Positions 19,559-32,156 of a stretch of DNA of 64,000 nucleotides are shown here, one piece after another. The stretch spans positions 62,001-126,000 of the forward strand of contig CP012810.1 of NCBI GenBank assembly GCA_001936135.1, read 5' to 3'. Position numbers and translations under genes: made by a program. Origin of the DNA: Saccharomycopsis fibuligera x Saccharomycopsis cf. fibuligera. Its lineage: Eukaryota > Ascomycota > Saccharomycetes > Ascoideales > Saccharomycopsidaceae. The number at the start of each line of letters is the position of its first letter. Positions within the stretch are counted from its first letter, which is position 1. The notes beneath the pieces were generated by a model that worked only from the letters and a program-made list of their open reading frames with translations, was not told the DNA's origin and did not search any database.

Positions 19559-20722
19559 TTAAAAACTCGTCACTCTCTTTGGAAACAACGCATTTTGTTT
19601 TTCTGCTCTCCGCTGGCCGTAGCTCTTTGGTCTCGGCTTTCCCTTACTGTCGACATTTGGATCTCTGTTCAAAGCAATGTCCATATTGTTCATCCGCTGC
19701 TTTTCTTTCAGCTCGAGTTCTTTGTAATCTACCTGTCTTTTCAAAACATCATTGTATCTGCCAATCGCTTCAGTGTCAAACACAATTCGCCCTTCCTTGC
19801 CTTGTCTCCACCGGTCCACCCAATAAATTGCCGATCCAGTCTCATCAAACGTTTTGCCGTTGCTGAACTTGGTCTTGATATTGTGCTTACCAATCTTTTT
19901 AGAAACTGCTCTAAGCAATTTAAGAATATTATTGGTCGGCACTGAAAGATATTCTGAATACAATTTACCCAGCGGTTCTTGCAAATTCATCAAGTAAAGT
20001 AAGTAATCTGCCTGAATCACCGGATCAATATAAGTTGGACTGATACTTCCCACCAAAGAAAGGGCAAGCATCTGTTCACTGCTGCTGACTTTGGGCACCG
20101 AAATCCCTGGCGTATCATACAATAATAAACTGGGGTTTTTACTTATTCTAATAATCTCACTTGTTGCTCTAGTAACCCCTGGCATACCACCTGTTTTTGC
20201 CACTTTTTTATTTTGCTTATTACCACCTATTCTATCGTCCACTGGACCAAGCCCCACCACTCTTAGTGAATTGACCAAAGTACTCTTACCAACATTAGGC
20301 ATTCCCAAAATCATAATTCTGAGCCCCAATGGTGGCGGTGGATGCATTTTGTTGTATTTACTTTTAGCAATCTCTATCAAGAAATTGGCATCCTTCAGTC
20401 GGCGGCAATCAATGAACATGTAAGATTCGTCCTGGTGCCACTTGTCAAACAACTTGGTGCTAATAGCAGTGCTATCTTTTTTGGAATATAAGATGATTTT
20501 CTCAATCCCGTGAAGCGCCCGGTCAAATAGAACATTTCGGGTGCTAAGTGGAGCTCTGGCGTCTCTGATCTCAAGCACGAGATCCACTTGTGGTGCTAGC
20601 TGGGAAATCCGGTGGAGGGCTTTAGCATGGTGACCTTTGAAATCTGCCATGGGAATATTGAAGTCGGGGAACCTGAGTCTGGGTATAAACTTCAGCATTT
20701 TCTGAGTTATTTCTGTTGACAT
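19559..20722 (-). CDS. MTG1: Mitochondrial ribosome-assembly GTPase Mtg1
   Basis: 387 aa from the ATG at 20722 (the frame opens two codons earlier at TTG). YlqF/RbgA-type circularly permuted GTPase: G4 (YSKKD, in place of NKxD) comes first near residue 80, then G1 GMPNVGKST and G3 DTPGI. Family signature segments include MADFKGHHAKAL and LVLEIRDARAPLS. Mtg1 associates with the mitochondrial inner membrane and assists large mitoribosomal subunit assembly. Length is close to the S. cerevisiae protein (367 aa). Divergent from KTI12 over 276 bp. Confidence 0.92.
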   Translation of the reverse strand: MSTEITQKMLKFIPRLRFPDFNIPMADFKGHHAKALHRISQLAPQVDLVLEIRDARAPLSTRNVLFDRALHGIEKIILYSKKDSTAISTKLFDKWHQDESYMFIDCRRLKDANFLIEIAKSKYNKMHPPPPLGLRIMILGMPNVGKSTLVNSLRVVGLGPVDDRIGGNKQNKKVAKTGGMPGVTRATSEIIRISKNPSLLLYDTPGISVPKVSSSEQMLALSLVGSISPTYIDPVIQADYLLYLMNLQEPLGKLYSEYLSVPTNNILKLLRAVSKKIGKHNIKTKFSNGKTFDETGSAIYWVDRWRQGKEGRIVFDTEAIGRYNDVLKRQVDYKELELKEKQRMNNMDIALNRDPNVDSKGKPRPKSYGQRRAEKQNALFPKRVTSF

Positions 20723-20998
20723 GTTCAAAGATCTATAGTGTTTATATTATATATATCTTGTATCTTGTATCTATATCCAGTGTCCTGCGTCTTGTATCTC
20801 ATCGCATCGCATAGAAATTTTCACTAAGTCATCAAGAAGTGTGCAATTTATACTAAACGCACTACTCGCATCTTAACAAAGAGTACCATAGAAAAAATTT
20901 CAATATAGACGGAAACAGTTTAGGATTGTCAATGATCCAATAATCTGAACCAAACCCCTCAAGACATTAAAGCTGCAACTTACAGCCCACAATAAAAA

Positions 20999-21910
20999 AT
21001 GCCTTTGATAGTGGTTACTGGTCTCCCTTCCTGCGGCAAGTCCACTGTTGCCAACAAGATAGCTGACCTTCTTAAGGAAAAAATTGCTGAAGCCAAAACT
21101 AGCGGCCGTCCAGGTGCTAACTTAAACGTTATTCTCCATAGTGATGAAACTTTGGGCATACCTCATGATGATTATCGTGAATCTCGTACTGAAAAATCTG
21201 CCCGTGGGGCCCAAATGACCGCCATCAAACGTGATTTAACCAGAAACAATATTGTTATTTTGGATTCCCTTTGCTACATTAAAGGCTTTCGTTATCAACT
21301 TTTCTGTGAAGTTAAATCTATGGCTACCACTCATTGTGTTATTCAACTTCTTGCTCCACTTGACATTTGCCTTTCCAGAAATGCGGCACGCCCTCAAAAT
21401 GAACAATGGGACCCTGAACTCATTAAACAATTAGAAATGCGTTACGAAGAACCAGATGGTCGTAGTCGATGGGACAGTCCATTGATCCCTGTGTTATTCG
21501 ATGATACTGAAGTGCCAATTGATGATGTTTGGAAAGCACTAGTGTATCCTTCTAAGCAACTTAAACCAAATAATGCAACAATGCTTAAACAAGCCAATTC
21601 GGGAAATTTTTTGCAGGAATTGGACAAATTGACTCAACAGGTGATTAGTAAAGTGGTAGAATATCAACAGATACAAGGTGCTGGTGGAATAGGCTCCGGT
21701 GGTACAGTAGTGATTGAGAAAGGTGATAGGGAGGAAGGAATTCCTGATTTACTGGTTGAATTACCATTGAAAGTGGTATCTACGGCACAATTACAAAGAA
21801 TTAGAAGAACTTACGTGGCATTGAATAGAGTGCGGGCAGTGGAAATTAATAGAATTGTTCCATTGTTTGTGGAGTATTTGAATAATAGTTTGAACAACGA
21901 TGATTTGTGA
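20999..21910 (+). CDS. KTI12: Elongator-associated protein Kti12
   Basis: 303 aa. Kti12 is a P-loop protein related to seryl-tRNA(Sec) kinase; it binds Elongator and is needed for wobble-uridine modification of tRNAs. The P-loop GLPSCGKST is at residues 8-16. HSDETLGI and the DSLCYIKGFRYQLFCE segment carry the kinase-like switch residues, and YEEPDGRSRWDSPLI is the characteristic Kti12 block. The C-terminal part (KVVSTAQLQRIRRTYVALNR) is the conserved helical tRNA-binding end. Length agrees with the family (about 310 aa). Confidence 0.95.
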   Translation: MPLIVVTGLPSCGKSTVANKIADLLKEKIAEAKTSGRPGANLNVILHSDETLGIPHDDYRESRTEKSARGAQMTAIKRDLTRNNIVILDSLCYIKGFRYQLFCEVKSMATTHCVIQLLAPLDICLSRNAARPQNEQWDPELIKQLEMRYEEPDGRSRWDSPLIPVLFDDTEVPIDDVWKALVYPSKQLKPNNATMLKQANSGNFLQELDKLTQQVISKVVEYQQIQGAGGIGSGGTVVIEKGDREEGIPDLLVELPLKVVSTAQLQRIRRTYVALNRVRAVEINRIVPLFVEYLNNSLNNDDL

Positions 21911-22416
21911 GTTGGGGTTTTTCTGGGTATTTTGTATAGTGTTTTGAATAAAATGGCGAATCCCCATAGTATGGTATTCAAGCTGTAGAAATTGTGACGT
22001 GGGTTAAATAAGGCCGGTTAATACTAGAATAGAAGACAAAAAGAAAAAGAAAACAAAGGAACGAAACAAGGAGAAAACTTTTTAATATGACAAAGCATTC
22101 AAGACAAGAATTTTTGTCTAATCATTTTCACTATGACTTCATCCATCTGCAGAGCTTACGTGGTACTTCGCTCAGGCTGAAAATTTTAAAAAACCTTTTT
22201 GCTGAAAAATTTATACAGCAAGAAGTTGAAAAACATAACTATAGTAGTTACCCAAATAGAACTAAAACTACGAATATGTCATAAAAAAACAAATGAAAAA
22301 GCAAATAATTCAAAACAGCAATAAATGATGAAAACCAAACAAAACAGGAAAATCAACCTGTTAAACAAAACGGGAGAAATGGTATAAAAACAAAGTAATA
22401 CTAGTACACAACAAAG

Positions 22417-22449
<33 letters not shown>

Positions 22450-22507
22450 GATACAGTAGCGAACGATTTTTAGGATATTTTTATTGCAAAAGTAAGCCGG
22501 GGTTTAC
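21911..22507. other. intergenic, convergent KTI12/LtrA-like 3' flanks
   Basis: 597 bp, A-rich, containing an A26 tract at 22418-22443. The 65-codon frame at 22087-22284 begins with ATG but has no recognisable motif. Confidence 0.6.
22418..22443. repeat. A26 homopolymer
   Basis: Uninterrupted run of 26 A in a convergent intergenic region. Confidence 0.9.
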
Positions 22508-24193
22508 TTAAAACCACTCGATTTCTTCAGAAAGCTTAAGTTTATGACACCCACCAAAATATCTTGGTAAATTAGTTTTTGGAGTCATTGTAACTGATTC
22601 CCAAAACAAAACTACCACACAAATCATTGTAGTTAATCCCAATAATTCCGATGTCTGCAATTCTGCAAAACTTAAACATAAAATAATGATACCAGCAATA
22701 GCTCTTGGAATGATTCGATAAAATTTTGGCACAATATGCATATTTTTTGAATCTCTTGATTTTTCCAAAAATCCCATCATGCATAAACTGAGAAAACTGA
22801 CGCAAATGCCACCGGTAAAGAAAAATGAAAGTGCGTATCTTGATGGTTCGTGTTCTTCGGTTTCTGCTCCAACTGATGGCGAAGTAACACTTGAGGTTTT
22901 ACTTTGCTCACTAAATTTATCTTCTCCTTCCGCATGTTTTTTTGTTGACTCATCATCACTTTGAATCCACTCACCGGCAGAATCAGCAGCCAAGATTAAC
23001 CCAGCAATCAATGGTAAGTGACCATAAATCCAGAGAATAGCTGTTTCTCCTTTTCTTCGTAACGGATGAGTGGCTCTCACCGATGTACCACCATTGAAAT
23101 ATAACCATAAAAATGTATAAGAAATAATCAAACAACAAATGCCACGACCTAATTTGCTATGCAAGCCGGCACCAATAGGATCTTCAGCTACGGTTTTGTA
23201 CAAAAATTCGCCAATAGCAATAATGAAAAATGCCCCAAACCGTTCAACTTCATGTTCAATGTTCAAAGCAGTCCCTGTGGTTAAGTTCAATTTCTGCTTG
23301 AACCAAGGATGGTAAATTATACTAAAGCAAACATTTTCAAGGAACATTGCAGCAAAGGCAACGCCAATTTTAGCCCTCGTCAGAATAAAAATGATTGGGA
23401 TATAAACGCAAACACAAACAAAGATGCTTATAGCATGAGCTCTCATTTGCACCCGATGTTCAGGAATCCATAACGAATACACCACAAGGCTAACTGCTAA
23501 GCTAACTCTGCACAAAATGTAAGGAACCACCGTCAATGCCGCGGCTTCTCGGGATTCTAAAACATGTATGCAGTTATTATCGTAAATTACTAAAAGCACA
23601 AGAATCCACAAAAGATACAATTTTTGCGAAAGGTCTTCGGTATAGTAATAGTTCATAAAATCTTTAATGTCGGCCCACACTGTCCAAGTGGGGATAAAAA
23701 GCAAGACGTATTTAAGGAAACTGGAAGCACTAGCATGTTCAGTAGCATCGCCGGCCAAGTTGGCGACAATGCCAACGTACAAAAGATCGAGAAACAATTC
23801 AGTCTTACCACTGGTACGTTCACCTTTAGTGCGGTAAAGGACGCCATCTTTAAAGTAGTTGAGAGCATGAGGTTTAATGAACCAGAATGAGTTTTTTGGT
23901 TTGCTAATGTAGCGAAAGTTTATGTCTCCGTACTTTTTAACGAATTCGTCGTGTTCTTCAATATCAGAAAGGAGGTCGTCGTCTGCTGGGATAGAGTCTT
24001 GGTCTGTGTTATTGTTGTTGCTGACTGCATTGTTGTTAGAGTTATCACTTCCGAAGTATTTTTGTTTGTTATTTCTGGTGTTGCTGTTGATGATGTTTTT
24101 GGTGGAAGAAGCATGGGTCAGGTGGGCATAAGCAGTGGCAGTCTTGGATGAGTCTCTGTTTGCCTCGAGGTCAAGGGAGGATGAAGAGGTCAT
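22508..24193 (-). CDS. LtrA-family (low temperature requirement A-like) membrane protein
   Basis: 561 aa. A hydrophilic N-terminus (about 115 residues rich in Ser/Asn/Asp) precedes a multi-TM domain. The entry to that domain, RTSGKTELFLDLLYVGIVAN, is the typical LtrA start, and ERFGAFFIIAIGEFLYKTV is the second LtrA hallmark. About 10-12 TM helices are likely. A charged loop near residue 415-450 and a final TM block with acidic EEIEWF end follow. LtrA was named from Listeria, and fungal members are of unknown function. The family suits an integral plasma or vacuolar membrane protein. Confidence 0.8.
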   Translation of the reverse strand: MTSSSSLDLEANRDSSKTATAYAHLTHASSTKNIINSNTRNNKQKYFGSDNSNNNAVSNNNNTDQDSIPADDDLLSDIEEHDEFVKKYGDINFRYISKPKNSFWFIKPHALNYFKDGVLYRTKGERTSGKTELFLDLLYVGIVANLAGDATEHASASSFLKYVLLFIPTWTVWADIKDFMNYYYTEDLSQKLYLLWILVLLVIYDNNCIHVLESREAAALTVVPYILCRVSLAVSLVVYSLWIPEHRVQMRAHAISIFVCVCVYIPIIFILTRAKIGVAFAAMFLENVCFSIIYHPWFKQKLNLTTGTALNIEHEVERFGAFFIIAIGEFLYKTVAEDPIGAGLHSKLGRGICCLIISYTFLWLYFNGGTSVRATHPLRRKGETAILWIYGHLPLIAGLILAADSAGEWIQSDDESTKKHAEGEDKFSEQSKTSSVTSPSVGAETEEHEPSRYALSFFFTGGICVSFLSLCMMGFLEKSRDSKNMHIVPKFYRIIPRAIAGIIILCLSFAELQTSELLGLTTMICVVVLFWESVTMTPKTNLPRYFGGCHKLKLSEEIEWF

Positions 24194-25966
24194 TGATGCT
24201 GGGTGAGTATTGGCTATTCTTGACTCTGAGACGCAGCAATGTAAATAGGAAAATTCGGAGCTCTCTTATACACATCAGTGTCGAAGAGGAAAACTGCTGC
24301 GGTGGATAGATAGTACATGAAAATAATCATGATAAATGATTACTACAGTATACTAATTCTTACGTAAAATATCTAAGGCGCGCGGGTTCCGTTCACGTGC
24401 CTCAGTGGGGCCCTGAGTCTCAGAGCTACTGCTCAATCTTTGTGACCATCTGGGGCCTTTTGATGTTTTATTAGAACTCTCACTGTTTCTAGGCACATTA
24501 AATCAAGTTGTGTATTGGAAGAGTTCTGTAACAATGATTAGTGAAGCCAGGTCTCGCTGTCCAACCCCCAAGTACGATGTTCTCCCCCCATGAGGAGGTG
24601 CGTAAGGGGTCCTCAAAAACTGGATTATTTTTCTTGGTTTATATCACCCTAACGCACCTTTACGCAGTATTCTGCAAGTGAACCTAACTCCATCAGTAAC
24701 GGTTTAGTAAACGTAGTTACATAGAATAAGGAATCCTATACAACCATAAGACCTGACGTGGGTACACTATGATTGACAATAGTGAGCGATCGCCGAAATC
24801 AGATTCCTCATGAGAAATTAAGCTTGTCTTGGCATACACAATAAACCCAAACCAAAGTCACGCCCCAAAGATCGGTGTCGTTCCTATTTGCTCAGCTATT
24901 ATGGCTAACTTTGGGCTTGTCCACTGTTTGGTTTCATGGTATCCACCATATCCACCATCTTTTTGAAGTATTGGCAATTAAAAAACACTCACCATCTTCA
25001 ACCTTGCTATTCCTGTGCGCGAATCTTCTAATGACAGGAGTTTCGCCACGCAAAACAAGCAGTTCTTCTATGGAATAAGTTTGTATGTAGCATTATGGTA
25101 AATATCTACTGGAAGAAAATAATGGTTCTATGAGATCCTACGTTGTAGCTTGTGCACAGAGTTTTACTACAGTCTAACTGTGACTGTCATAAAAGTTCCC
25201 AAATTGGAACAAGAGCCATGTTGGCGGAACGCGGTTTGTGAGTTGATTCGCGAAAAATAAAAATTTAGATAATAATAAAAACAAATCTAAAGAAGGAATT
25301 AGAAAGGAAAAGCGAAGAGCACTCAGATCAAGACAGCATCTTGATCAACAACCAACACCAGAAGCCCGAACACCCTCAAGGCTGATCAACAAAGAAATCA
25401 ATTTACATTGCATTTTTTTCCGGTTTTGCATTGTCAATTTTATCACATTACACTACATTTCAGGAGAAGATTTCCAAAGCGGTCACCAGCGCTTTCGAGA
25501 GATGGAAGATCAATAAACAGATAAGACAAGATTAAGCGCCCACTTTTGATATCAACTAAATCGATATTAAAGGATACCAAAAACATAAGAAGAACAACAA
25601 TAACGAAGAACTCTAACAAGAAGATAATCAGGTTAGGTGGAGCAAGTCAAAAGAAAGGTGCCATTGAAGATATACGATATCGCATATTGGCAAGAGATCA
25701 ACATAATTTTTAGCGCTTACATGAGAGAACTGTGTTTAATCAGCCAAGAATTAACAGTATAATAGAGAAAAACGTGCTCAAAAATACTTTATCCGTTTCC
25801 ATTTTTGCATCAATCAGCCAAAAGCAATAAACAAAAACGTTAGTTTAACCGTTACAGTTACTGGGCTTGTTTGTTAGCAGCAAGTCATTATATTACTGCT
25901 AATCATCAGAAAAATTTTCATAAAAGATCCCTGAGACTGAATGTAAAACTCACTAATACATCATCA
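24194..25966. other. 1.8-kb divergent intergenic region
   Basis: No gene is seen. It includes the LtrA-like promoter and a long A-rich leader (25250-25860) before the 907-aa gene. A CACGTG E-box (Cbf1/bHLH type) lies at about 24394. Confidence 0.5.
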
Positions 25967-28690
25967 ATGAGCAATATACACGATAACCATAACTACAGTG
26001 GCTCTAAGGTTCGGGATGCTGGTGACTTTTTGCTTCAGTTAACATACGCGTATACTCGCCAAGCCAAAGATAGTCCTGTTGCTGGAGCATTCATCTTGCA
26101 AGACGATAGTGAGCAACAAAACGAACAACCAATAGTCTCAAAGAAGCAAAAATTTTTGATCTTTGACCCACCCCTAGGCTCTAAAGAACCTGGTTCAGCA
26201 TACATTTTGTTTTTTTATCATCAGTGCAAATGGAATGTCATTTTTATCTCCATCAAGTTGAAAATTGTGTTTCTTTACAGTTTTGTCAACGGAAACCAGG
26301 TGCATATGATAAAACATTTAGCAAAAAGCAGTCTGGTATTTGCTCAGGTTAATGATATTTTGAAAAGTGCTATGGGTAAAAGTTGCGCATTGCAGCCAAA
26401 TCAAGGGTCTGGATCTCATACTGACGAGACTGGCACCACAGAAAAGCAAAAGTACTTACTCAAAGTATTTGACTTATCGCATCATCAGGACGGTAAAGAC
26501 CAGGATAATAAAACGTTTGCGTATAATCACAACTTATTGAGATTGATTTATTTACTTGTGCAAGATGCGGTTGGTTTGGGGTCTCAACTTACGATAAAAG
26601 GTGTGGTGGAAATGTTTGAACATGTTGTTTGGGAAGATTTGTTCAAAATACACAAATCTAAAAAAATTCTTGTACCGCTGACAAGTTGCTTCACGATAAA
26701 AACTTTCCGGCTTGATGACAATTCAGCACCTTTGGATTTTCTGCCAGGCCAAGATCTTATTTTTTTTTGTTTTTTTGCTCAAAGTACCCATTTTGAAAAA
26801 CCATTTTCGGGTGGCAGGTATTATTTTGATCCTCGATATTGTGAGCCGTTGCTATTGCAAAACGCCACTGAGAAAGGAATGAACCTGGTATTATCACTTT
26901 TTCTCAGCAATATTGACTTTGATTTATTTTTACAATGCTATACACAATTTCAAGCGCATTCCCGCTCAGTAAAATTGACGTCCATGCTAGTGACGAGCAT
27001 GTTTAATAAATTGAAGTTTACAGCGAATGATTGGGAAACAAAGCGGCTTTTCGATTCACTTAATATTGCGCGATTGTTGGACTACTTGTTTGATGAGAAT
27101 AATATCGATCAAAATAAGCAATATTATTTGGGATCGGTGTTTCCGTTAATAAATTTGCCGCCTGCAAGCTTAAAAGCACCACAAGGCCAGTCTAATATCA
27201 TACCAGCAAAGGAAAATATTCAGCAGCAAGCCAAAATGTCCGAAATACCTTCTAAAAGAAGCCAAGAAAGCGCATTTGTGAGCCCTTCTGAAACGGTCAT
27301 TGAAAGCAGGAGCGTCTCTATGCCCGAGTCGAAAAGACAAAAAACGATCTCCACGCCGACTATTAGCAAGCCGCTGATGTCTGGTTCGAATAAAAGCAAT
27401 GCTAACTCTCGAAATATAAAAAAAAAAGAAACGGTGGGAGAAAATGGAACTAAGAGCAATAAAGATGAGAAAAATGGTGGCGGTGATGATGATGAAAGCG
27501 ATAGTGGTTCTGATAGCGATATTTTGGAAATTAGCGACGGCGAGTTCACAGAGCTTCAAGTGGAGCAGCAGCAAGCACCCGAGCTTGCAAAAACTGACAA
27601 ACGGAAAGCACCTAGCGTTGAAAGTGGCAGACCTCCAACAACGAGTACTGCTATAGCACAAAAACCAGGTTATTTATTGAGTAACAGAGTTGAACCTAGC
27701 GTGCCAACTGCTTACACGACGATCGTCCCATCCTTAGACCAAGGTGCCCCCAAAGGTCAAGCTATTAGCAGTACTGGTGTTTCAACGGTGCCATTTAGCG
27801 ACTCACCAAAGAGTACGTTGGGTGGGCATGTGCAATTTTCAGCCAGTTTTCCTCAGGGTAGAAAAACAGGCAAAGAGAATGGAAATAACAGCAATGAATC
27901 AGCCGGTTATGATAATATAAATGACGATGTTTCTGACAATGTGTTTGACGATTCTCCGGTGCATGCTCCGTCGGCCACCAGTCCCTCGACCGTAAACTCC
28001 GTTGATCCCCAAAGCAATGTCAAGCATAGTGAGCCGGAGCGCTCGCTGCCCAAGCGGTCAAAAAGTATTCTGGATTACAGCAGCGCCAAAGAAGAGCATT
28101 CGCGTTTTGGTGACCGTATTGCGTTTGACAAATTGTTGAAACCTTTGAACGAGATCAGAGACGATGAGCGTCTTCAATTCAATGACAAGTCATTAGAGTA
28201 TTTCGCTGACTTGAGTAATTTTGTGCTGCCGCAATTGCAGAAATATCAACAGCAAGACAGCACACCGACGCCGACCCAGACGCCGACCCAGACGCCGGTG
28301 CCGAACCTTACTGATGATGACCAGTTGATTGCGATGCTCCGCAAAGGGTTATATGATGAAGGGGCTTTGCAAAAATTCACGGGGAGCACAAGTCTCCCAC
28401 CGCAAGCGTGGGATAATGTGGTAGCTGCTTTGCAAAGAAAAATCTTCCAGGTTGAAATGGAAAGTCAAGCGCTTGATGTGAAAGCGAAGCAGTTGCAGCA
28501 AGACATTAGCAGAGAATCTGCGTTGGAAGCAAAAAGACTACAAACGTACTCGGCTGGGTTGGACGTACAGTTTGCCAAGGAGATCAATGAGTACAAGCAT
28601 GCGATTGCAAAAGAGCAGCTCAACATTGAGCGGCTTTTGTTTGAACAGTCAAAGAAAGGCGGTGAGCAAAAAGCAAGAGATCAGGAATGA
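25967..28690 (+). CDS. 907-aa protein of unknown function, probably nuclear
   Basis: Family not recognised. The first ATG is at 25967; the open frame begins 32 codons earlier at TTG. Residues 1-400 look folded. Residues about 420-780 are low-complexity and Ser/Asn-rich, with a basic PESKRQKT stretch (possible NLS) and an acidic DDDESDSGSDSD run leading into DILEISDGE (from residue 518), which fits a SUMO-interacting motif. A (PT)n-type repeat PTPTQTPTQTP follows near residue 770. The last 90 residues are Glu/Lys/Gln-rich and likely coiled coil. A hydrophobic segment around 26205-26290 is odd within the folded part and is discussed under findings. Confidence 0.75.
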   Translation: MSNIHDNHNYSGSKVRDAGDFLLQLTYAYTRQAKDSPVAGAFILQDDSEQQNEQPIVSKKQKFLIFDPPLGSKEPGSAYILFFYHQCKWNVIFISIKLKIVFLYSFVNGNQVHMIKHLAKSSLVFAQVNDILKSAMGKSCALQPNQGSGSHTDETGTTEKQKYLLKVFDLSHHQDGKDQDNKTFAYNHNLLRLIYLLVQDAVGLGSQLTIKGVVEMFEHVVWEDLFKIHKSKKILVPLTSCFTIKTFRLDDNSAPLDFLPGQDLIFFCFFAQSTHFEKPFSGGRYYFDPRYCEPLLLQNATEKGMNLVLSLFLSNIDFDLFLQCYTQFQAHSRSVKLTSMLVTSMFNKLKFTANDWETKRLFDSLNIARLLDYLFDENNIDQNKQYYLGSVFPLINLPPASLKAPQGQSNIIPAKENIQQQAKMSEIPSKRSQESAFVSPSETVIESRSVSMPESKRQKTISTPTISKPLMSGSNKSNANSRNIKKKETVGENGTKSNKDEKNGGGDDDESDSGSDSDILEISDGEFTELQVEQQQAPELAKTDKRKAPSVESGRPPTTSTAIAQKPGYLLSNRVEPSVPTAYTTIVPSLDQGAPKGQAISSTGVSTVPFSDSPKSTLGGHVQFSASFPQGRKTGKENGNNSNESAGYDNINDDVSDNVFDDSPVHAPSATSPSTVNSVDPQSNVKHSEPERSLPKRSKSILDYSSAKEEHSRFGDRIAFDKLLKPLNEIRDDERLQFNDKSLEYFADLSNFVLPQLQKYQQQDSTPTPTQTPTQTPVPNLTDDDQLIAMLRKGLYDEGALQKFTGSTSLPPQAWDNVVAALQRKIFQVEMESQALDVKAKQLQQDISRESALEAKRLQTYSAGLDVQFAKEINEYKHAIAKEQLNIERLLFEQSKKGGEQKARDQE

Positions 28691-28931
28691 AAAGTCCTTG
28701 GCGAGAAGCACCCAGTTCTACAAACACATTGTAAACGTTTGAACGTTATCTTGTTATTATTATTGCCAGCTGGCGGTATATGTGCAAGTTCCCAGAGGGA
28801 AAAAAAAAAAATAAAGATTTTTTTTTTAGTAAAAAAGAAACAAAAAAGATATGTAGAAGTTTCGTATTCATCATTATTTTGCAAAAGCAGGAGGAAAAAA
28901 AAAAAAATCAAACAACGCTATTATGGAGGGT

Positions 28932-30723
<1,792 letters not shown>

Positions 30724-31221
30724 TCAGTTGTCCAAGACAGTGGTGTAAAGACCGAGACCAAGACCCCCTTCGCAGTCTTTGTTGCTGACTTTGTAAACGT
30801 CGCCGCCAGAGACTGGACAAGCGGTGAAGTTAAAGTCAACGTTTTCCAAGTACTTGTTGTTGAAGTAAAATCCGGTGGTGACGGCATGTTTTGGGCCGGT
30901 GCTGGCAAAGCCAACGTTGCCGGTGATTGGGTCGCTGTAGACAGCGCGGTTGTTTTGTTCGTCAACCAATGAGCCGTTGGCTTGCAAGGTGAGTTGAAGA
31001 ACATGGGCGTTTCCAGCATTGATGGTAAAGTACATGGAGTCGTCAGACTCAAAGGTGACTTGCTGCAAGTGGATTGGGTTTGAGGTGCCGGAGTGGATAG
31101 CGGTGAGGGAAAAAGTGGTGCCTGCCCCATCAACTGGACCAGCGCTTTCTGGAATAGGAACGGCAGCAGCTTGAGCAGCAAAAATTGAGGCGGCGGCGAT
31201 AAAGACAGTGGAGAATTGCAT
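30724..31221 (-). CDS. Secreted cell-wall protein, PhiA-like
   Basis: 165 aa from the ATG at 31221; the open frame extends further upstream into what looks like 5' leader. Residues 1-19 form a signal peptide ending before AVPIP. FSLTAIHSGTSNPIHLQQV matches the fungal PhiA pattern (F-x-AIHSGS-x4-PFS), and two Cys near the C-terminus (TACPV and NKDC) correspond to the PhiA pair. Aspergillus PhiA is a wall protein involved in phialide and spore development. The yeast relatives are uncharacterised wall proteins. No GPI signal. A TATA box lies 130 nt upstream. Confidence 0.65.
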   Translation of the reverse strand: MQFSTVFIAAASIFAAQAAAVPIPESAGPVDGAGTTFSLTAIHSGTSNPIHLQQVTFESDDSMYFTINAGNAHVLQLTLQANGSLVDEQNNRAVYSDPITGNVGFASTGPKHAVTTGFYFNNKYLENVDFNFTACPVSGGDVYKVSNKDCEGGLGLGLYTTVLDN

Positions 31222-31350
31222 GTTTTGTTGTGGTGCGAAAAAAAAAAAGAATAGGAAGAGAGTAGAGGGTTTTGTTGGTTGTTGATGATGTTTTGAAAAA
31301 TTATACAAAGCTTGTCCGATCCTGCCCAAAAGTGGGATGGCAATGGCCTG

Positions 31351-31358
31351 TATTTATA
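31351..31358 (-). promoter_or_regulatory. TATA box of PhiA-like gene
   Basis: TATAAATA on the minus strand, 130 nt upstream of the ATG at 31221. Confidence 0.6.
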
Positions 31359-32156
31359 GCGGATTTTCCAGGGAGCCTTGCAACTTACAAGAATGTTTGT
31401 GATTCTAAAATTAAAATTTACCAAAAAAAATAAATAAATAAATAAGTAAATAAAAAAAAAGCGTATTTGAAAGATGATATCATTAGTTTTGCTGGTTGCC
31501 AGTGTCCAAACAGAGAGAACCACTCGTGTACATGGAGAAGAGCGGTACCTCGGCAGTAACGGCTAAATAAAATGAATGGCGCTAGTGCCAATTACGACAG
31601 CAGAAGCAGGAGCAGGAGCAGCATGAGCAGCAGCTACATCCGGTAAATTGGACAGCAAGAATGAATGACGAAAGCTAAACATTGAGGATCAGTGAGAAAA
31701 TGAGTAAAAATGAGTAAAAATGAATGAGAAATTGAGTAAAAAAGTGAAATGGCAAATGTGCTAATGCAGTTGGACGCAGTCTGCGCAATTTGACAGCAAT
31801 TTTTCTATTTTTCTATTTTGTTTTATTTTACCAATTTTACCAATTTTACCAGCTTTTACTGCCTGTCGATGGGGACTCGAATTACTGGCGATATACAAAT
31901 GTCTTGTCAACGGTTCCTGGCATACGCTACGCTACTACTGCTACTACTACTGTCACGCTGCCACTAGCTGCGTTGCCGCTAACGTGCACCGCCATAGCCA
32001 TAGGTGTGCTAAAGTCTGAAGTAAAAAGTACGACGAGCCAGTGCCCACAAATCTTGGATAAGATAAAAAATACAGAGCAACGTCCTTTTGGCTACACCAC
32101 GGATAAATGCGAGCGAGCGAGCGAGCCGTTTTTTAGTTTTAAATTTTATTTCGTGT

